Origin: Epiperipatus broadwayi
Lineage: Eukaryota > Onychophora > Udeonychophora > Euonychophora > Peripatidae
DNA length: 64,000 nucleotides
Reading direction: 5' to 3'
Assembly: GCA_028023455.1 (NCBI GenBank)
Contig: JAQFVV010000036.1
Span: forward strand, 2,636,452 to 2,700,451
Numbering within the stretch: position 1 is the first letter of the stretch; every line of letters starts with the position of its first letter. Positions 34,835-46,235 of this stretch are shown piece after piece. The notes under the pieces are model-generated. The model saw only the letters and a program-made list of their open reading frames with translations. It did no database searches and had not been told where the DNA came from. Made by a program: the position numbers and the translations under genes.

Positions 34835-35605
34835 ATGGGAAAAGACACTTTCCAAACGATCCTTAGAGAAATGAGAGAACACCGAAAGGTACTGATGATG
34901 ATGATGGAAAGGTTTGTAAGGATGGATGAAGCACGAGGCATCCGAGCCAACTCAAACCCAGAGAATGTAAAGCTTCAGCAAGACATAAATCCCTCTGAAG
35001 CCCCAACAATAGATGATGAAGATGATCAGGCCACACCAAAGGAAGTTGTAGATAGCAAGGAAGACGACAGTGGTGAGGATGAGTCCAATTACGCAACAGG
35101 GGAAGAAGCTGATATAGATATAGAGAAAGATATAAATCCCTCTGAAGCCCCAAAAATAGATGATAAAGATGATCAGGCCACACCAAAGGAAGTTGTAGAT
35201 AGCAAGGAAGGCGACAGTGGTGAGGATGAGTCCAGTTGTGAGGCAATGGAGGAAGCGGATATAGATACAGAAGAAGATGTTCAGACCACTAGTACAATGA
35301 AACTAAAAGTGGAAATGGGACAGATGATGAGTCCTCAACTTGATATGAAGAAGTTACAGATGCCAATGCCTGGATCCTTGATACAGATTCAAATTTTCAA
35401 AGATGACCCAGGAGAGAACCCCATCGTTCATAGAGATAATGTTAAAGAATTGTTTTCTGTGCATTCGGTCGCAGAAAAGGCCATAGAACAAATGACAGCA
35501 ATAGACTATGGGAACTTGACGACAACCAGGGAAGACCAGGACTATGACCATTACGATGACATACAATTAAAACCATATGTGCCACCTGATCCAGGGAAAC
35601 AATAG
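34835..35605 (+). CDS. Unrecognised 256-residue acidic protein of the LTR element
   Basis: I prefer the ATG at 34835 (context AAAAATGGG, A at -3, G at +4) over an in-frame ATG 14 codons upstream whose extension is hydrophobic. Residues 5-35 form a likely amphipathic or coiled-coil helix rich in Met and Arg (ILREMREHRKVLMMMMERF). Residues 50-98 and 99-147 are tandem 49-residue acidic repeats (DINPSEAP...DDQATPKEVVDSKE). The tail is mixed and ends YVPPDPGKQ. No CCHC knuckle, protease, RT or integrase motif and no membrane segment is visible. The N-terminal helix recalls the start of some Gag proteins, so a Gag-derived or captured host origin is possible. Being the only long frame in a near-pristine element, it is probably expressed. 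Function unknown. Confidence 0.72.
   Translation: MGKDTFQTILREMREHRKVLMMMMERFVRMDEARGIRANSNPENVKLQQDINPSEAPTIDDEDDQATPKEVVDSKEDDSGEDESNYATGEEADIDIEKDINPSEAPKIDDKDDQATPKEVVDSKEGDSGEDESSCEAMEEADIDTEEDVQTTSTMKLKVEMGQMMSPQLDMKKLQMPMPGSLIQIQIFKDDPGENPIVHRDNVKELFSVHSVAEKAIEQMTAIDYGNLTTTREDQDYDHYDDIQLKPYVPPDPGKQ
34982..35275 (+). repeat. In-frame 147-bp tandem duplication within the acidic ORF
   Basis: GACATAAATCCCTCTGAAGC at 34982 recurs at 35129 as GATATAAATCCCTCTGAAGC. The unit is 147 bp, or 49 codons. The two protein units differ at 10 of 49 positions by hand count, several in the last 15 residues. The duplication is thus older than the insertion itself and its reading frame has been kept. Confidence 0.9.
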
Positions 35606-35864
35606 GACATTTATTAAATGACAGATATATATACAGAAGACCAACTGACATGACCCTAGGAAAATGAAACTTGATAAACGGACTGATTTATTATAAACCC
35701 ATTTATAAGTTGAATATTCAAAAAATGGATCGCAGTGAGACATGTACAATTTGTAGCTTGGGCAGGTTATATTATTCACACTCATGCTGTTCTCCCAGAG
35801 TCTATACACTTATGCAACTATATCCTGCAGAAGTAAAGTCATTTTTTTTTCATTGTTTTTTTTT

Positions 35865-35878
35865 GAAGTGAAAAGAAA
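35865..35878 (+). other. Polypurine tract at the 3' LTR
   Basis: GAAGTGAAAAGAAA, with an uninterrupted 9-purine run (35870-35878), directly abuts the TG of the 3' LTR and follows a long T-run. It fits the plus-strand primer of LTR reverse transcription. Confidence 0.75.
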
Positions 35879-38476
35879 TGAAGCAGTCGGATCTGAGTTC
35901 GATCCTAGCTTCATGTTAGTTACCCTAATACTAACCTTAAATTTCCGATGCAATGGGGCTTTATACGTTCAATCCACGCTAATTTCCATAATGAATAATT
36001 TATTTCAAATGTGTATTAAAATCAATTAGTTTCAGTTTAAAATTGAGCAATTCTCTTAATAAATTCATGATAAAATATTCATGAATTTATATATATTACA
36101 ATTGCGTGGATTGTGCGTATATATTTGTAAATATTTAAATATATATAATTTTCGAAAGTTTCATTGCGTCGGGAATACTTTTTTTTTTTTACTTTTAAAT
36201 AATCTGTAAAGTTTTGCGATTAAAAGCTACATTCCTTCCATGGGCTTTCAAATTCTCAATAAAACAACAGTAAAGTTTTATTAATTAAAAAAAGATAAGA
36301 ATTCAATTTCTAATTAAAATCATTTCAGATTTTAAGAATTCATTTTCTAATTAGGAAAGGAATTCACAAATTAGTTTGAAAGCTTATCGAAGGAATGTTT
36401 TGGAAAACAACTAATTATAACAAAAAGACAGATTGATAATAAAATGAGCGCTAGCCGGAGGCATCAGGAAACAGTAGATATATAGCCCTGAAAAGTAAAG
36501 AAAAAGACTAGCTTTGTTGTAGAGTAGTGCAGTGAACTCTGTGCGTATAAAAATTGTATTTCATCATGATAGAGGGCTAGAACATCAGGAATCTGGCTAT
36601 GGTTCCTAAAGTCCTGAGAAATCTTCACTGGAGCTGCTGAACCGTTTTCCGGATCGATAATTCTGCTAAAATAATGAAAGCTACTAAAATACTACTCCAG
36701 TAGTTAACCAATGATGCCTACGTTTTCAACAACTTGGAGGTGTAACTTAAGGACCAGCGGAAGGGGTAATATGAACGTTAAACTTTCTGGCCAGTTCGAA
36801 CTTTATTTTATACTCCTCCTATTTAAGAGCTCTTTATTATTTAATGTAAATCTTTATAAAATGCTAATATAAATTTATATTGTAATTCTTTCAATCTCTA
36901 GTCTTTAAACTTTTTCTTTTCTTACCTGGCGGTTCGTTTAATATATATATGTTGGTGTGCTTTATTAATGTCGTATTTAAAAATTATATGCCAATAATCT
37001 TTCGACTCGATGAGCCCTTTGATTCCATTTGCCTCACGCAAATAATATAACATTAATTTCCAATAGTAATTCTCGCCCATTAGAACTAAATTTGAAAGTT
37101 CTATTAATCATCGAGTCGAAAGAAAATATTACATGTTTATTATTTGATAATTGGCAAATAATAAACTATTAGCTTCATTTTTCACCTATGTCCCCAGCTA
37201 CTAAGTTACAATTGTTTATATACTCACAAAATGTTATAATATTGATTTCTTGTTCTACTAATATATATTTATTCGAATATAACCTTAAATGTTTTTATTG
37301 CCAAAAAGGGTCGATAAAGGGTTAAATGTATTTTAATTCCATTTTTGTTATTTTAAATTGATATTCAGGAAGGGCACGAATATTAAGGCATAATTAAGAT
37401 AGTTTATAAATGTTTTCAAAATAGTTCGATAAAGCTCGTTTGACTTTAATTAATTGGTCAAGTCATCACGTAGAGCATTCTACATGGGTTTTATTTTTCA
37501 ACGATGACTATCAAGTCATCATCATCAAATGTTGCTGACGTAGGGCCATCTTCCGCTCCGTTAGACTGGTCGGTGATCATATTTTCGCATTTAAATTTCT
37601 CGAGGAAGAAAATACTTCCTTTCCGTTCCATTAGTCAAAGGGCGTAAGACTTGCCAAATGCAAGCCGCCATAGGACTTCGACCATCGACTAGCAATTATC
37701 TTTCAATTTTACTCACTGCCTTGTAATTCGTCAGTACCATTGCGTCCTTGTTTCAGTAAAACCCGCTCCGTGCTCGTAATTCGTGATGGAGTGATTTAAA
37801 TTAAAGTCGAACCAATCCTCAAGTATATTTCGTTTAAATCAGTTCTCAAATCAAGATTAAAGTTATGCCTTGAAATACGTTTTGCTCTTCAGGAATAGAT
37901 TTCTGAATGTGGGAATAAATCTCACATTCCACCGTCATAAAAGTAGAATACCCATTTCCGTTCTTAATAAATACCTTTATCTGCCCTTATATTTCTCGTT
38001 AGGGGCATAGACATAGAACTCCATATTGCGTAATACTGGTTGGCATATGATAAGGACCGCCATTCTTATTATATTTATAAATTCTTTTAAAGACTAGAGA
38101 TCACTAATGCAATCTATATTTTCTTGAACCAAACAAATTATTATTATTATTAAATATTTTATAACATACTTGGTTTCTTAGTTCATCATCCTTTTTATAA
38201 TTATTTAAATGTTAATACTCGCTGTCTGTGTTGGCAACCCGAACATACATATGATTTGATTTGATTTAAAAAGTATTCAAAGTAATTAATTATTAGATAT
38301 TCGTGTCAGTGCAAGGAGTCTCTAGTCATCACCAACCGTTGAGCTAGTTCTTGGCGCATAGCACTGTGCCGTCGATTTCTGCTATCTGAGCTGTTGAGTT
38401 GGGTTTGAATTCGGTTTTGGTTAAGCTGAGTTGGAATCCGATTTGACAGGCGGGGTGGTGGTTTTCGACCGGTACA
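35879..38476 (+). repeat. 3' LTR, 2598 bp
   Basis: Near-identical to the 5' LTR and ends GGTACA at 38476, followed by the target duplicate ATAC. The minus-strand open frame near its end (38306-38491) lies inside U5-like sequence and runs past the LTR end, so it is not treated as a gene. Confidence 0.95.
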
Positions 38477-38489
38477 ATACAGATATTTC

Positions 38490-39350
38490 ATTTTTTATTA
38501 TTTTTTATAATTTATATATACAAAACATAACGGACTACCTTTATTTCCATTTTTAGTGGTATGAATTTTAGTCACAATAGGTCTCTTCAACTAGTTTAAA
38601 ATAACCAAATATTTTCAATAGCATTTAATTCACAAATGCACTTTTTACCCACCATTTATTTTAAACAAGAAAGACTATTGCAATTAAAAGTAGTGTATAC
38701 CAAATAAGAATTATTAGTTGAAAAAAAAATAATAGAGCAGGTTAGCGCTTTTAAATAAACAAGAAACTAGTAATTTATGAAAATTACTAGTGATAAGAAA
38801 TATCCAATTGACCAAATAAGATTTTAATAAAAAATATAATCTATTAGCATTATTTATTTATGTCATCCATAGAAAGTTACATTCTTAAATATGACAATGT
38901 TTGAAAAAAAACCCAACCGATCTCTTGTAGGAAATATGTTTTTGGCTATCAACTACGATGTCATCAGCTAATTAAAAGATCAGATGAGTTCATATTAATT
39001 ATGGAAACTCAGTTTCTATTAAATAAACTTACATCATTCAATTTGAAATTAAAGTTTGATCTTGAATTTTAATGGGAATTTAAATAAAGCCTCCTTTGTA
39101 TTAATTTAAAGTTAAATGACAAGGCAGAGCCAACAATCGATCTCATTATTAAATAATATTACCTTCAAATAAATATTTTAAATAGGTAAATATTAATTAT
39201 TTAAATATCTTATAAGTATGTAATCCACTAACATTATTTATTTAAGCCCTCTATAAAAAGATGTACAATCTAATATTTGATGAAAAATTAAATAGATCTC
39301 GGCCAAACATATATTCCAGTTCAGCTTAGAAGATTAGTTGAGAATATATC
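38490..39350. other. AT-rich flank with two diverged repeat modules
   Basis: A module with ATCTATTAGCATTATTTATTTATGTC (near 38840) is echoed ~400 bases later as ATCCACTAACATTATTTATTTAAGCC (near 39225). Both continue into similar AAA...GTTACA/TGTACAAT and AT(A/C)GATCTC words. Faint similarity to the LTR stretch at 32100-32160 suggests an old LTR-related relic. This is weak. Confidence 0.3.
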
Positions 39351-39957
39351 AAAATTATATATATATTAATGCTAAAGTAAAAAAACACACAGACAAAACC
39401 AATAAAACTTGAAAATGTACATATACAATAAATTTAATTCACAAATGTCATATCTAAATAATCCTAAATCATTTTTATTACATTAAAAATTATTACATTT
39501 CCATTCTTTCCAGATATAGACTTTAATCTTTATTATAATTAAATTTTGATCCTAGATTTACAGTATTGCACTATTCTTGTAAATTTAAAGAATAGCCTTC
39601 CAAACATTAATATTTTCAATGTGACTTATAAAGAATTTTGTTTAGTAATTAATATACAAAAAATTCTTCCTTTGTCATTGATAAAAAAAAAAAAAAAGGC
39701 AATTTCTGCATTGGTTGTTTATTATATGATACCTTGGCAGTGTCTTAACAGAAAAACAGGCATGAGTGAAGAAAATAGTGTTGTTGATATTAACAATTGA
39801 GAATGCAAATTAAATGGGCTAATGACCTAATATATGACATATGATGGCACATGTGGATTATACATTGGTATCAACCATTATTATAAAACTCATTTTTAAC
39901 TTTTTGTTCTTTCTCCTCATTTCATTCCTAATTTTTAATTTATATTGAGATGATCCT

Positions 39958-40455
39958 ATGTGATCTGCATTTGGTGTCTGCTGTTAAGTTGAATAACTAA
40001 TCTTGCCACTCTGTCCGATACACAAATTTCAACAATGTTGTTCTTCCATTTTTTATTTATAATGCATCCTACTCCATTTATATTTTTAATATTTGAGTGT
40101 TTGTAGTAGAGTACATGTCCACTTTTTAAATTATATGTCTCTTCACCTTTTCTTCTAACTTCACAAAGTCAATAATGTCACATTTAATGTAAGACAGTTC
40201 TTCTTCCACATCTTGCAATCTTCCTTCACTTGAAAGTGATCTGCAGTTGTAAGTACCTAAATAAAAAGTCATCATCAAATGGCAGCCTGAATCTACAATC
40301 AGAGGATTCTTACTATACTCTGTCTTTGACCTGATAATGCTGTCTTGGCTGGTAACTTTACAGCCTCCTGGGAATAAGGGTCTTATTAATTTTTGTCTGC
40401 CACGATTATATATATATCTATTACAATTTTTTTTTGTATTCACGCACTCATTCAT
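39958..40455 (-). pseudogene. RTE LINE endonuclease domain, N-terminal part, frameshifted
   Basis: From the ATG at 40455 the minus strand reads a basic leader and then the start of an AP-like (EEP) endonuclease: LGTYNCRSLSSEGRLQDVEE (from residue 66), with the metal-site Asn70. The position where a catalytic Glu is expected appears to read Lys. The frame stops at 40126-40128. The adjacent frame continues with SGHVLYYKHSN, GVGCIINKKWKNN and SDRVARLVIQLN, all conserved in RTE endonucleases, to about 39958. It nicks target DNA during retrotransposition in intact relatives. No RT follows, so this is a 3'-deleted, dead copy. Confidence 0.8.
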
Positions 40456-40459
40456 TCTG

Positions 40460-40835
40460 CCTTATCAGGCAACTGAAAAAAAAGATCATGGTGTTTCTTG
40501 ATCTTAAACTCAGAGATGAAAAGCCCATCCATGTTTGTATACTATATGAATAATCACATAGTAATAACAGCTGCAATGACAAGAAGATATGGAGGGGACA
40601 TCAGGGATTTGCACTGCTCAGTTCATTTAAGTCTTCCAAGAGGAATCAAAGGATCTCCTTTCAGTTAATATCAATGTCCTTTCTATATTTAATGAAGAAT
40701 TACCCACATCCACTAAACATTTTTAAGCAAAATTCATTCCTTATTAATATTTTAGGAATTTGCCCTGCTCGGTTCCTTTAAGACCTCCAGGAGAAATAAA
40801 AGAGTCTCTTTCCAATTTTTTTATTGTTTTTTTTT
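40460..40835 (-). mobile_element. RTE 5' leader with partial repeat
   Basis: Sequence upstream of the endonuclease ATG on the minus strand. It is shared with 9690-9965. A piece from GGGATTTGCACTGCTCAGTTCATTTAAGTC (near 40608) recurs near 40753 as GGAATTTGCCCTGCTCGGTTCCTTTAAG, each followed by an AGAGGAATCAAAGGATCTCTTTC-like block. The leader may therefore have held tandem subrepeats, as LINE 5' regions often do. Confidence 0.5.
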
Positions 40836-40843
40836 AAAGTGTC

Positions 40844-40935
40844 ATAGCATCAGCCGGGACGTAAACCCGCAACCCGGGCAACTGCCTGCAAGTGCAAGGT
40901 AGTCACGCTGACCTCTCGACCACCAATGCAAGACA
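40844..40935 (-). mobile_element. tRNA-like SINE (family H), second copy
   Basis: The minus strand reads TTGCATTGGTGGTCGAGAGG (A box region), then GCAGGCAGTTGC, then GCGGGTTTACGTCCCGGC (degenerate B box), ending TGATGCTATGACA. Same plan and length as 21003-21098 and in an unrelated location, which supports mobility. Confidence 0.7.
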
Positions 40936-41137
40936 GGTTTTTTTATTGTTGTTACAATATTTTTTAATTAATGAGCATTTTATTTGTATTACATACACAC
41001 ACACACATATATATTAGTTTTTCAAAAAATATTTCTCTTTACATAATAAGTTCATGATACAAATAATTTTAAAAATTACATAAAAATATCTTTTATTTAT
41101 CTGAAAAAATAAAATAAAATAAATTAACTAAAATATG

Positions 41138-41384
41138 TGATATGTTGGACTATTTCCATCATTTATGAGTGAATGTTAAATGTAAAGAAAATTTTAAACT
41201 TTATTTAAACTTTTCAAATACAAATAACTTGTTAGTAATAACACACAAATAGACAATACAGGTCTATTTGTGTGTTATTACTAACAAATTGTTTGCATTC
41301 AGAAAGTTTAAATAAAGTTTAAAATTTTCTTTATATTCAATATTCACTCATAAATGATAGAAATAGTCCAACATATCACATCTT
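41138..41384. repeat. Palindrome made from two family G SINE bodies head to head
   Basis: The arm 41138-41255 (GATATGTTGGACTATTTCC ... TTAGTAATAACACACAAATAG) is the reverse complement of about 41263-41384. The arm sequence is the tail half of SINE G (compare 47085-47190). Both copies lack the tRNA-like head. The inverted arms are more like each other than like other copies. Confidence 0.75.
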
Positions 41385-41399
41385 ATAATATACCATCAT

Positions 41400-42960
41400 T
41401 ACAAACCTTCAGACAAATTAACTAAATACTTAATTAGTACAAATAACAATATCACTTGTTAAATTAAAACCTTTACAATATCAAACCCCAACTGAAAACA
41501 AATCAAGAATTTAACTGATTTGAAATAAATCCAAACAACCACATAAACAAACTTTTGTTATTGATATTATAAATTATATTTCAACTGCATTAATTTACCT
41601 CGTGATGTATATGTATTGGGATCCTTTCTGTTAATTTGATTAACTAATGTATTTTTCTGTATATATTGGATGTAAAATGATCTATATAAACATAATTAAG
41701 TATAATACAAAATTTAACCTACATGAAGTTTATATTATTTTATTATTGCATTTATTTATTGTAATTTAAATCAAATACTAGTTTTATACTTCACTTTGGC
41801 TAAGCTTCAATTAATGTAGGCTATGAATATGGAGACTCAAGTTCTCTGACAGCGCTTAGCCATATGCATTTTAATAATACTTTGCAAGCTTCACTTGTTT
41901 GCGTAAAGTGCAGGTAAATTACTTATTGTAATTTAGTAAAATCTCTGATAAAATGGGATAGCATCAAAAAAAATCAATTTCAAAATCATATTTTTGTATT
42001 TGTGAATTACTGGAAAAGTACTATATTTGTTAAAATAATGATAATCCAGTCACTCTTATCCAGTAGATGAATAAATAACTTTGACAATGACTTTTCATAA
42101 TGACTGGTGGTGACATATAATATCAAAATGTGGATTATTATGTATATTGCATCAAATTGTAATTTGGGGGACTTATAAATAAATTAATTTCAATGCAAAT
42201 ATTGGAGTTAGTTATAAAAAAGATATATTTATTAATTGGAAATTTGCAATGCAATCCCATGTTCAAACTAACTTTGCTGATATATTAGTTGTTTAAATAG
42301 ACAGTGCTGAGGAAATGATGCTTGAAATTTACATATGAATTGTTTTACTTTGTACAATTTAATAAACTGTCACCATGTAATAATGACATTAAATTTAGAG
42401 TGTTTTATGATAAGAAAAACAAACATTTAATACTGGAGATTATTAAACTATAGGTTAATAACAATTATATTTGGCAAATTCTTAAAAGCTACCTGATCTA
42501 ATATTATTTTAAAAATAATTTACTAACAAACTATGAAAAATGATGATTGTTTGAAGATTTGAGTTGATGTCCTTTTATATGTAGATATATGTTGGACTAT
42601 TTCTAACATATAATTGAATAACATGGTTTTAAAAAAATCAGATTTTCCTTTTTTTAACTTTAAGGTATATGCTAGTGCACACCTGCAACATGTAAAGAAT
42701 TAGTGCATAAAGAAGATACATCTGCACACAGTGAAATCCAAAAAGAATTTTTTTCTGTATTGATGCACTGATGATCAGACCGTGCTCGACATATATATTT
42801 ACACCTTGGAATGATCTGCAGATATTGCATGCGCTGAATGTATAGATTTCTCAAATATTCACATACATTCATTTAACAAGACTTTTCTCCATCTTTATAT
42901 TTTTTATTAGAGTAAACTTTTCATTTTTATTTATTTTTATCATTATCAAAAAGGCATTAT
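41400..42960. other. AT-rich region, one SINE G scrap
   Basis: ATATGTTGGACTATTTCTAACAT near 42586 is a remnant of the SINE G tail. No other features are recognised. Open frames here, such as 42672-42872 on the minus strand, have no family resemblance. Confidence 0.4.
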
Positions 42961-42990
42961 AGGTACATTAGTTTTGTTACATAAAACTAA

Positions 42991-43069
<79 letters not shown>
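42991..43069 (+). repeat. (ATT)n microsatellite, left
   Basis: About 26 uninterrupted ATT units directly abutting the foldback element on its left. Confidence 0.95.
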
Positions 43070-43421
<352 letters not shown>

Positions 43422-43501
43422 AATTTATATTGTTATATTATATACTATATTATTTAAACTATACTGTTAAAATTATTTTTTTACTTATTTTATCTGCAGC
43501 T

Positions 43502-45600
43502 ATGGTCTTGGCAAAAAGTTTGAAAAGAAAGAAAAGTGAGTCTAAAACCGAATGACTCAATGAAATTGTAGAAACAGATTCTTCCAAAAGTGATAGTAAA
43601 TTAAGAATTCTGTTATGAGAAATATTTTATGTTCTGCAAAGTAATTTATGTAATTTGCAATTTTTTCATAATGGACATGGACAAAATGATTTCGTAACTA
43701 GGGAAAAGTGAAATGATACTTGGAAATTAGATTTTTTTAAATATCACCGATTCAGCAAATCGCACTTGGACAGCATACAAAAAATTAAAAAATAAAAATC
43801 CTTCATTGCCAGCCATGAAACAAAAGACAATTCTGAAAAAGTCAAAATTTTAATTGATAATGTATTAATAGTAGTTAAAATGATATTTCTTTACTTTCTG
43901 TTCAATTTATTAACATGTAGCAAAATATATAAAAATTCCAGAAAGCTGGTATAGTAAAAATTATGCTTTTACGTTTTTGAAAATACTTAATTCCATTGTA
44001 AAAAAAAAAATGATAGAACTAATAAACAGAGCTGATTTTCACAGTCTAACTATTGATGAAATTATTAACATTAGTATTACCAAAAATTTAATGTTATATT
44101 TTAAATTCAGATGCAAAAATTCTAACCAATACAAAACTATTTTTGATGAAATAATTCTATTGGAATGTTGTAATGTAACTTAAACTATATCAGCAATAAA
44201 TGAATTTTATAAAACAATAATATTGATTTACAAAAAATGGTTATAACTGAAATACAGGTCTATTATATATCTATATCAATATAAGTAATATATACAGTAT
44301 ATGAGCACAGGCTTTCACATGACCCACCACTCTCCACTCTATCTCATAACACTGATACACTTGAACACATATATGTTGAAAAGATAAGTAATCACCCAAT
44401 ATACATATTTAATGTTAAACCAGCAATCATCATTCGGTCCAGATTATCATCTCTACACATATATGCAATAAGTGCTCAGATATATATTAAGATAGCCAAT
44501 CTTCATACTTTAATAGAAAGGCTTCAATCCACTCCACACTCCAACTCTTCAACCATCCATCCAATTGGAAATCTGATGATGAAATGCTCAAAGGCCACCC
44601 TGAGGCCAAGATTTTTGTCACACCCATGTTGACTTAAAGTCAATCTGACCCCTCATGTATATTTACTTCTGATGTTGTGTCCATGATGTTGAATAAAATA
44701 AATGGCGTAGCAGCAAAATTAAAAGAAAAAATGTCACATTTGGTTCCACAACATTGTGTTTCTTATCATGAAATTTAAGGTATTTGTGACAGACACTTGG
44801 AAAGAAGTTAAATTAGTAAAAGAGATTGAAATTGTCAAGAGAACAATTTATACTTCGTTTTGTAGATCTACAACAAAAAGAAGCAAATTTCAAGACATTG
44901 CTGAAGCTTCTGAAAATGAAGGTATTGCTTTAAACCCAAGTTAGGTGGTTATCTAGTCATTTTGCACTTAAAGCAATAATTAAAAATTATGGTTTTTTGA
45001 TTGAATATTTTAAAGATGTAGATGATCCCATTTCAAAGTTTTGCTTAAAGAAATTAGAAAATCTTGAATTTCAAACAAACATGGGAATTTTGAATGAAAT
45101 TTTTGAAGAACTTGCTGCATTGTATAAAATTTTTTAATGACGCCATCTAACACCATTTGATGCACTTCAATTTGTTCATGGAAAAATTAATAACTTTAGA
45201 GAACAATATCTCAAATAGACTAATGTTCCACGGAGCAGTGAAGTAAAAATTATTCTTGATATAGCTAGGGAAAATAATATTGAAGTTAACACAAGTTCCA
45301 TGTTAACATTTATAAATATGCTATGCTTTCATTTGGAAGAAAGATTTCCTGAAAATGAAGTACAAGAATGGACAGCATTTGACTTTTCAGCATTTTCCAC
45401 ATGTAATTTTAGTTACAGCATTGCAGAAGTTGATTCTCTTTGTTTAAAATATAAAACAATTTTAAGTGATAAATTGTCTGTAATAAGACTATAATGATTT
45501 TAAATTTGCTGCAAGAGAAAAAATCAAATGTAAATTGATACCTATTTTTGCAGATATGGTATCATTTTCGTTGGAAAATAAATAGTTTGGGCCGTTTCAA
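43502..45600 (+). pseudogene. hAT-superfamily transposase pseudogene (ZNF862/KIAA1586-like group)
   Basis: Fragments in several frames lie in the order of a hAT transposase. The region around 43502-43790 gives a basic N-terminal part (MVLAKSLKRKK). 44030-44110 gives FHSLTIDEIINISITKN, like the first DDE aspartate region. 44668-44760 gives MLNKINGVAAKLKEKMSHLV, then CVSYH, like the conserved GVAA...HC block. 44943-45134 gives RWLSSHFALKAIIKNYGFLI, the RWLS block. 45141-45494 continues in that same frame to VDSLCLKYKTILS. Stops at 44183, 44942-44944, 45135-45140 and near 45219, plus frameshifts, rule out function. A family A repeat sits inside (44270-44662). Such genes encode cut-and-paste transposases and some relatives are domesticated. 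I see no sign of that here. Confidence 0.75.
44270..44662 (-). repeat. Family A repeat inserted into the hAT pseudogene
   Basis: Contains CACCACTCTCCACTCTATCTC, AACACATATATGTTGAAAAG, CACATATATGCAATAAGTGC and CACCCATGTTGACTTAAAG. Transposase homology stops on its left and resumes on its right, so it inserted after the transposase copy was in place. Confidence 0.8.
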
Positions 45601-45944
45601 ATTTATTGGATATTGGTGAAAGGTTTTTGGCAACAATTGTGTATGAGGTATTAGTTTGATGAATTTAATAAAAAATAAACAAAGAAATTGTTTAGGAAAA
45701 AGTCATTTGGATATGCTGATGAAAGTAAAATCATATCAAAGTGATGGAAACATCATAAATCTAGATCATGTACATTTTTAATGGCTAAATTGTAAAGATA
45801 GAAGAGAAAAGATGTAGTATTGTAGTGACAACCATAATTCAGCAACATATTTATTCATGTATTCATTTTTTAAATCATGCAATAATTTTATTTTTATAAA
45901 CAATTTTAGTGTTCTATTGAATGTAATAATTATATATATATATA

Positions 45945-46235
45945 TATAATCACTAGATGGAGCTTTAGCAATAGCTTTAAACAAGCTTTGTTTACATAAG
46001 CGCTGAAAGAGATAGAATTCAAAATCTCTATCATATATACCACCCCCAGACCAGCTGGTTTCGAGCTTATTGGTTCACATCAGTGAAGGGCTGGGAGATG
46101 TGAGCCAATAAACTCAAAAACAGCTGGTCTGGAGGTGGGGATACATGATAGAGATTTTGAATTCTATCTCTTTCGGCGCTTATGTAAACAAAATTTGTTT
46201 AGAGCTATTGGTAAAGCTCCATCTAGTGATCATAA
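45945..46235. mobile_element. Foldback element (family D) with ~140-bp arms
   Basis: TAATCACTAGATGGAGCTTT at the left faces AAAGCTCCATCTAGTGATCA at the right. The arms continue through TGTTTACATAAGCGC and AAAATCTCTATCAT to a short central spacer near 46088. Noncoding. End sequence and the TGTTTACATAA(A/G)CG motif are shared with the element at 53208-53482. Confidence 0.85.

Larger units (their letters stand above)
30816..38476 (+). mobile_element. Complete, young, apparently non-autonomous LTR retrotransposon (7.66 kb)
   Basis: Two direct LTRs (30816-33414 and 35879-38476), each starting TG and ending CA, are flanked by ATAC on both sides as a 4-bp target duplication. A tRNA-Lys-type primer-binding site follows the 5' LTR, and a purine tract abuts the 3' LTR. 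These signs fix the orientation as plus. The 2464-bp interior encodes no protease, RT, RNase H or integrase. Its only substantial frame is an unfamiliar acidic protein (34835-35605). LTR near-identity implies a recent insertion, so an active partner probably supplies enzymes in trans. The size and LTR-to-interior ratio recall LARD or TR-GAG derivatives, named in plants. Lineage (Ty3/Gypsy or other) cannot be fixed without a pol gene. Confidence 0.93.

Noticed and set aside
34863-35246. 127-codon minus-strand ORF rich in His, Leu and Pro
   Set aside because: It is antisense to the tandem-repeat ORF at 34835-35605. Its apparent internal repeat is just the 147-bp duplication read backwards.
38306-38491. 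Minus-strand 61-codon Arg/Gln-rich frame in the 3' LTR
   Set aside because: It runs across the LTR end into flanking DNA, so it depends on this insertion site. The equivalent frame in the 5' LTR has a different start.
39546-39800. 84-codon plus-strand ORF
   Set aside because: It includes a poly-Lys stretch from an A-run and shows no family resemblance or repeat partner in the window.
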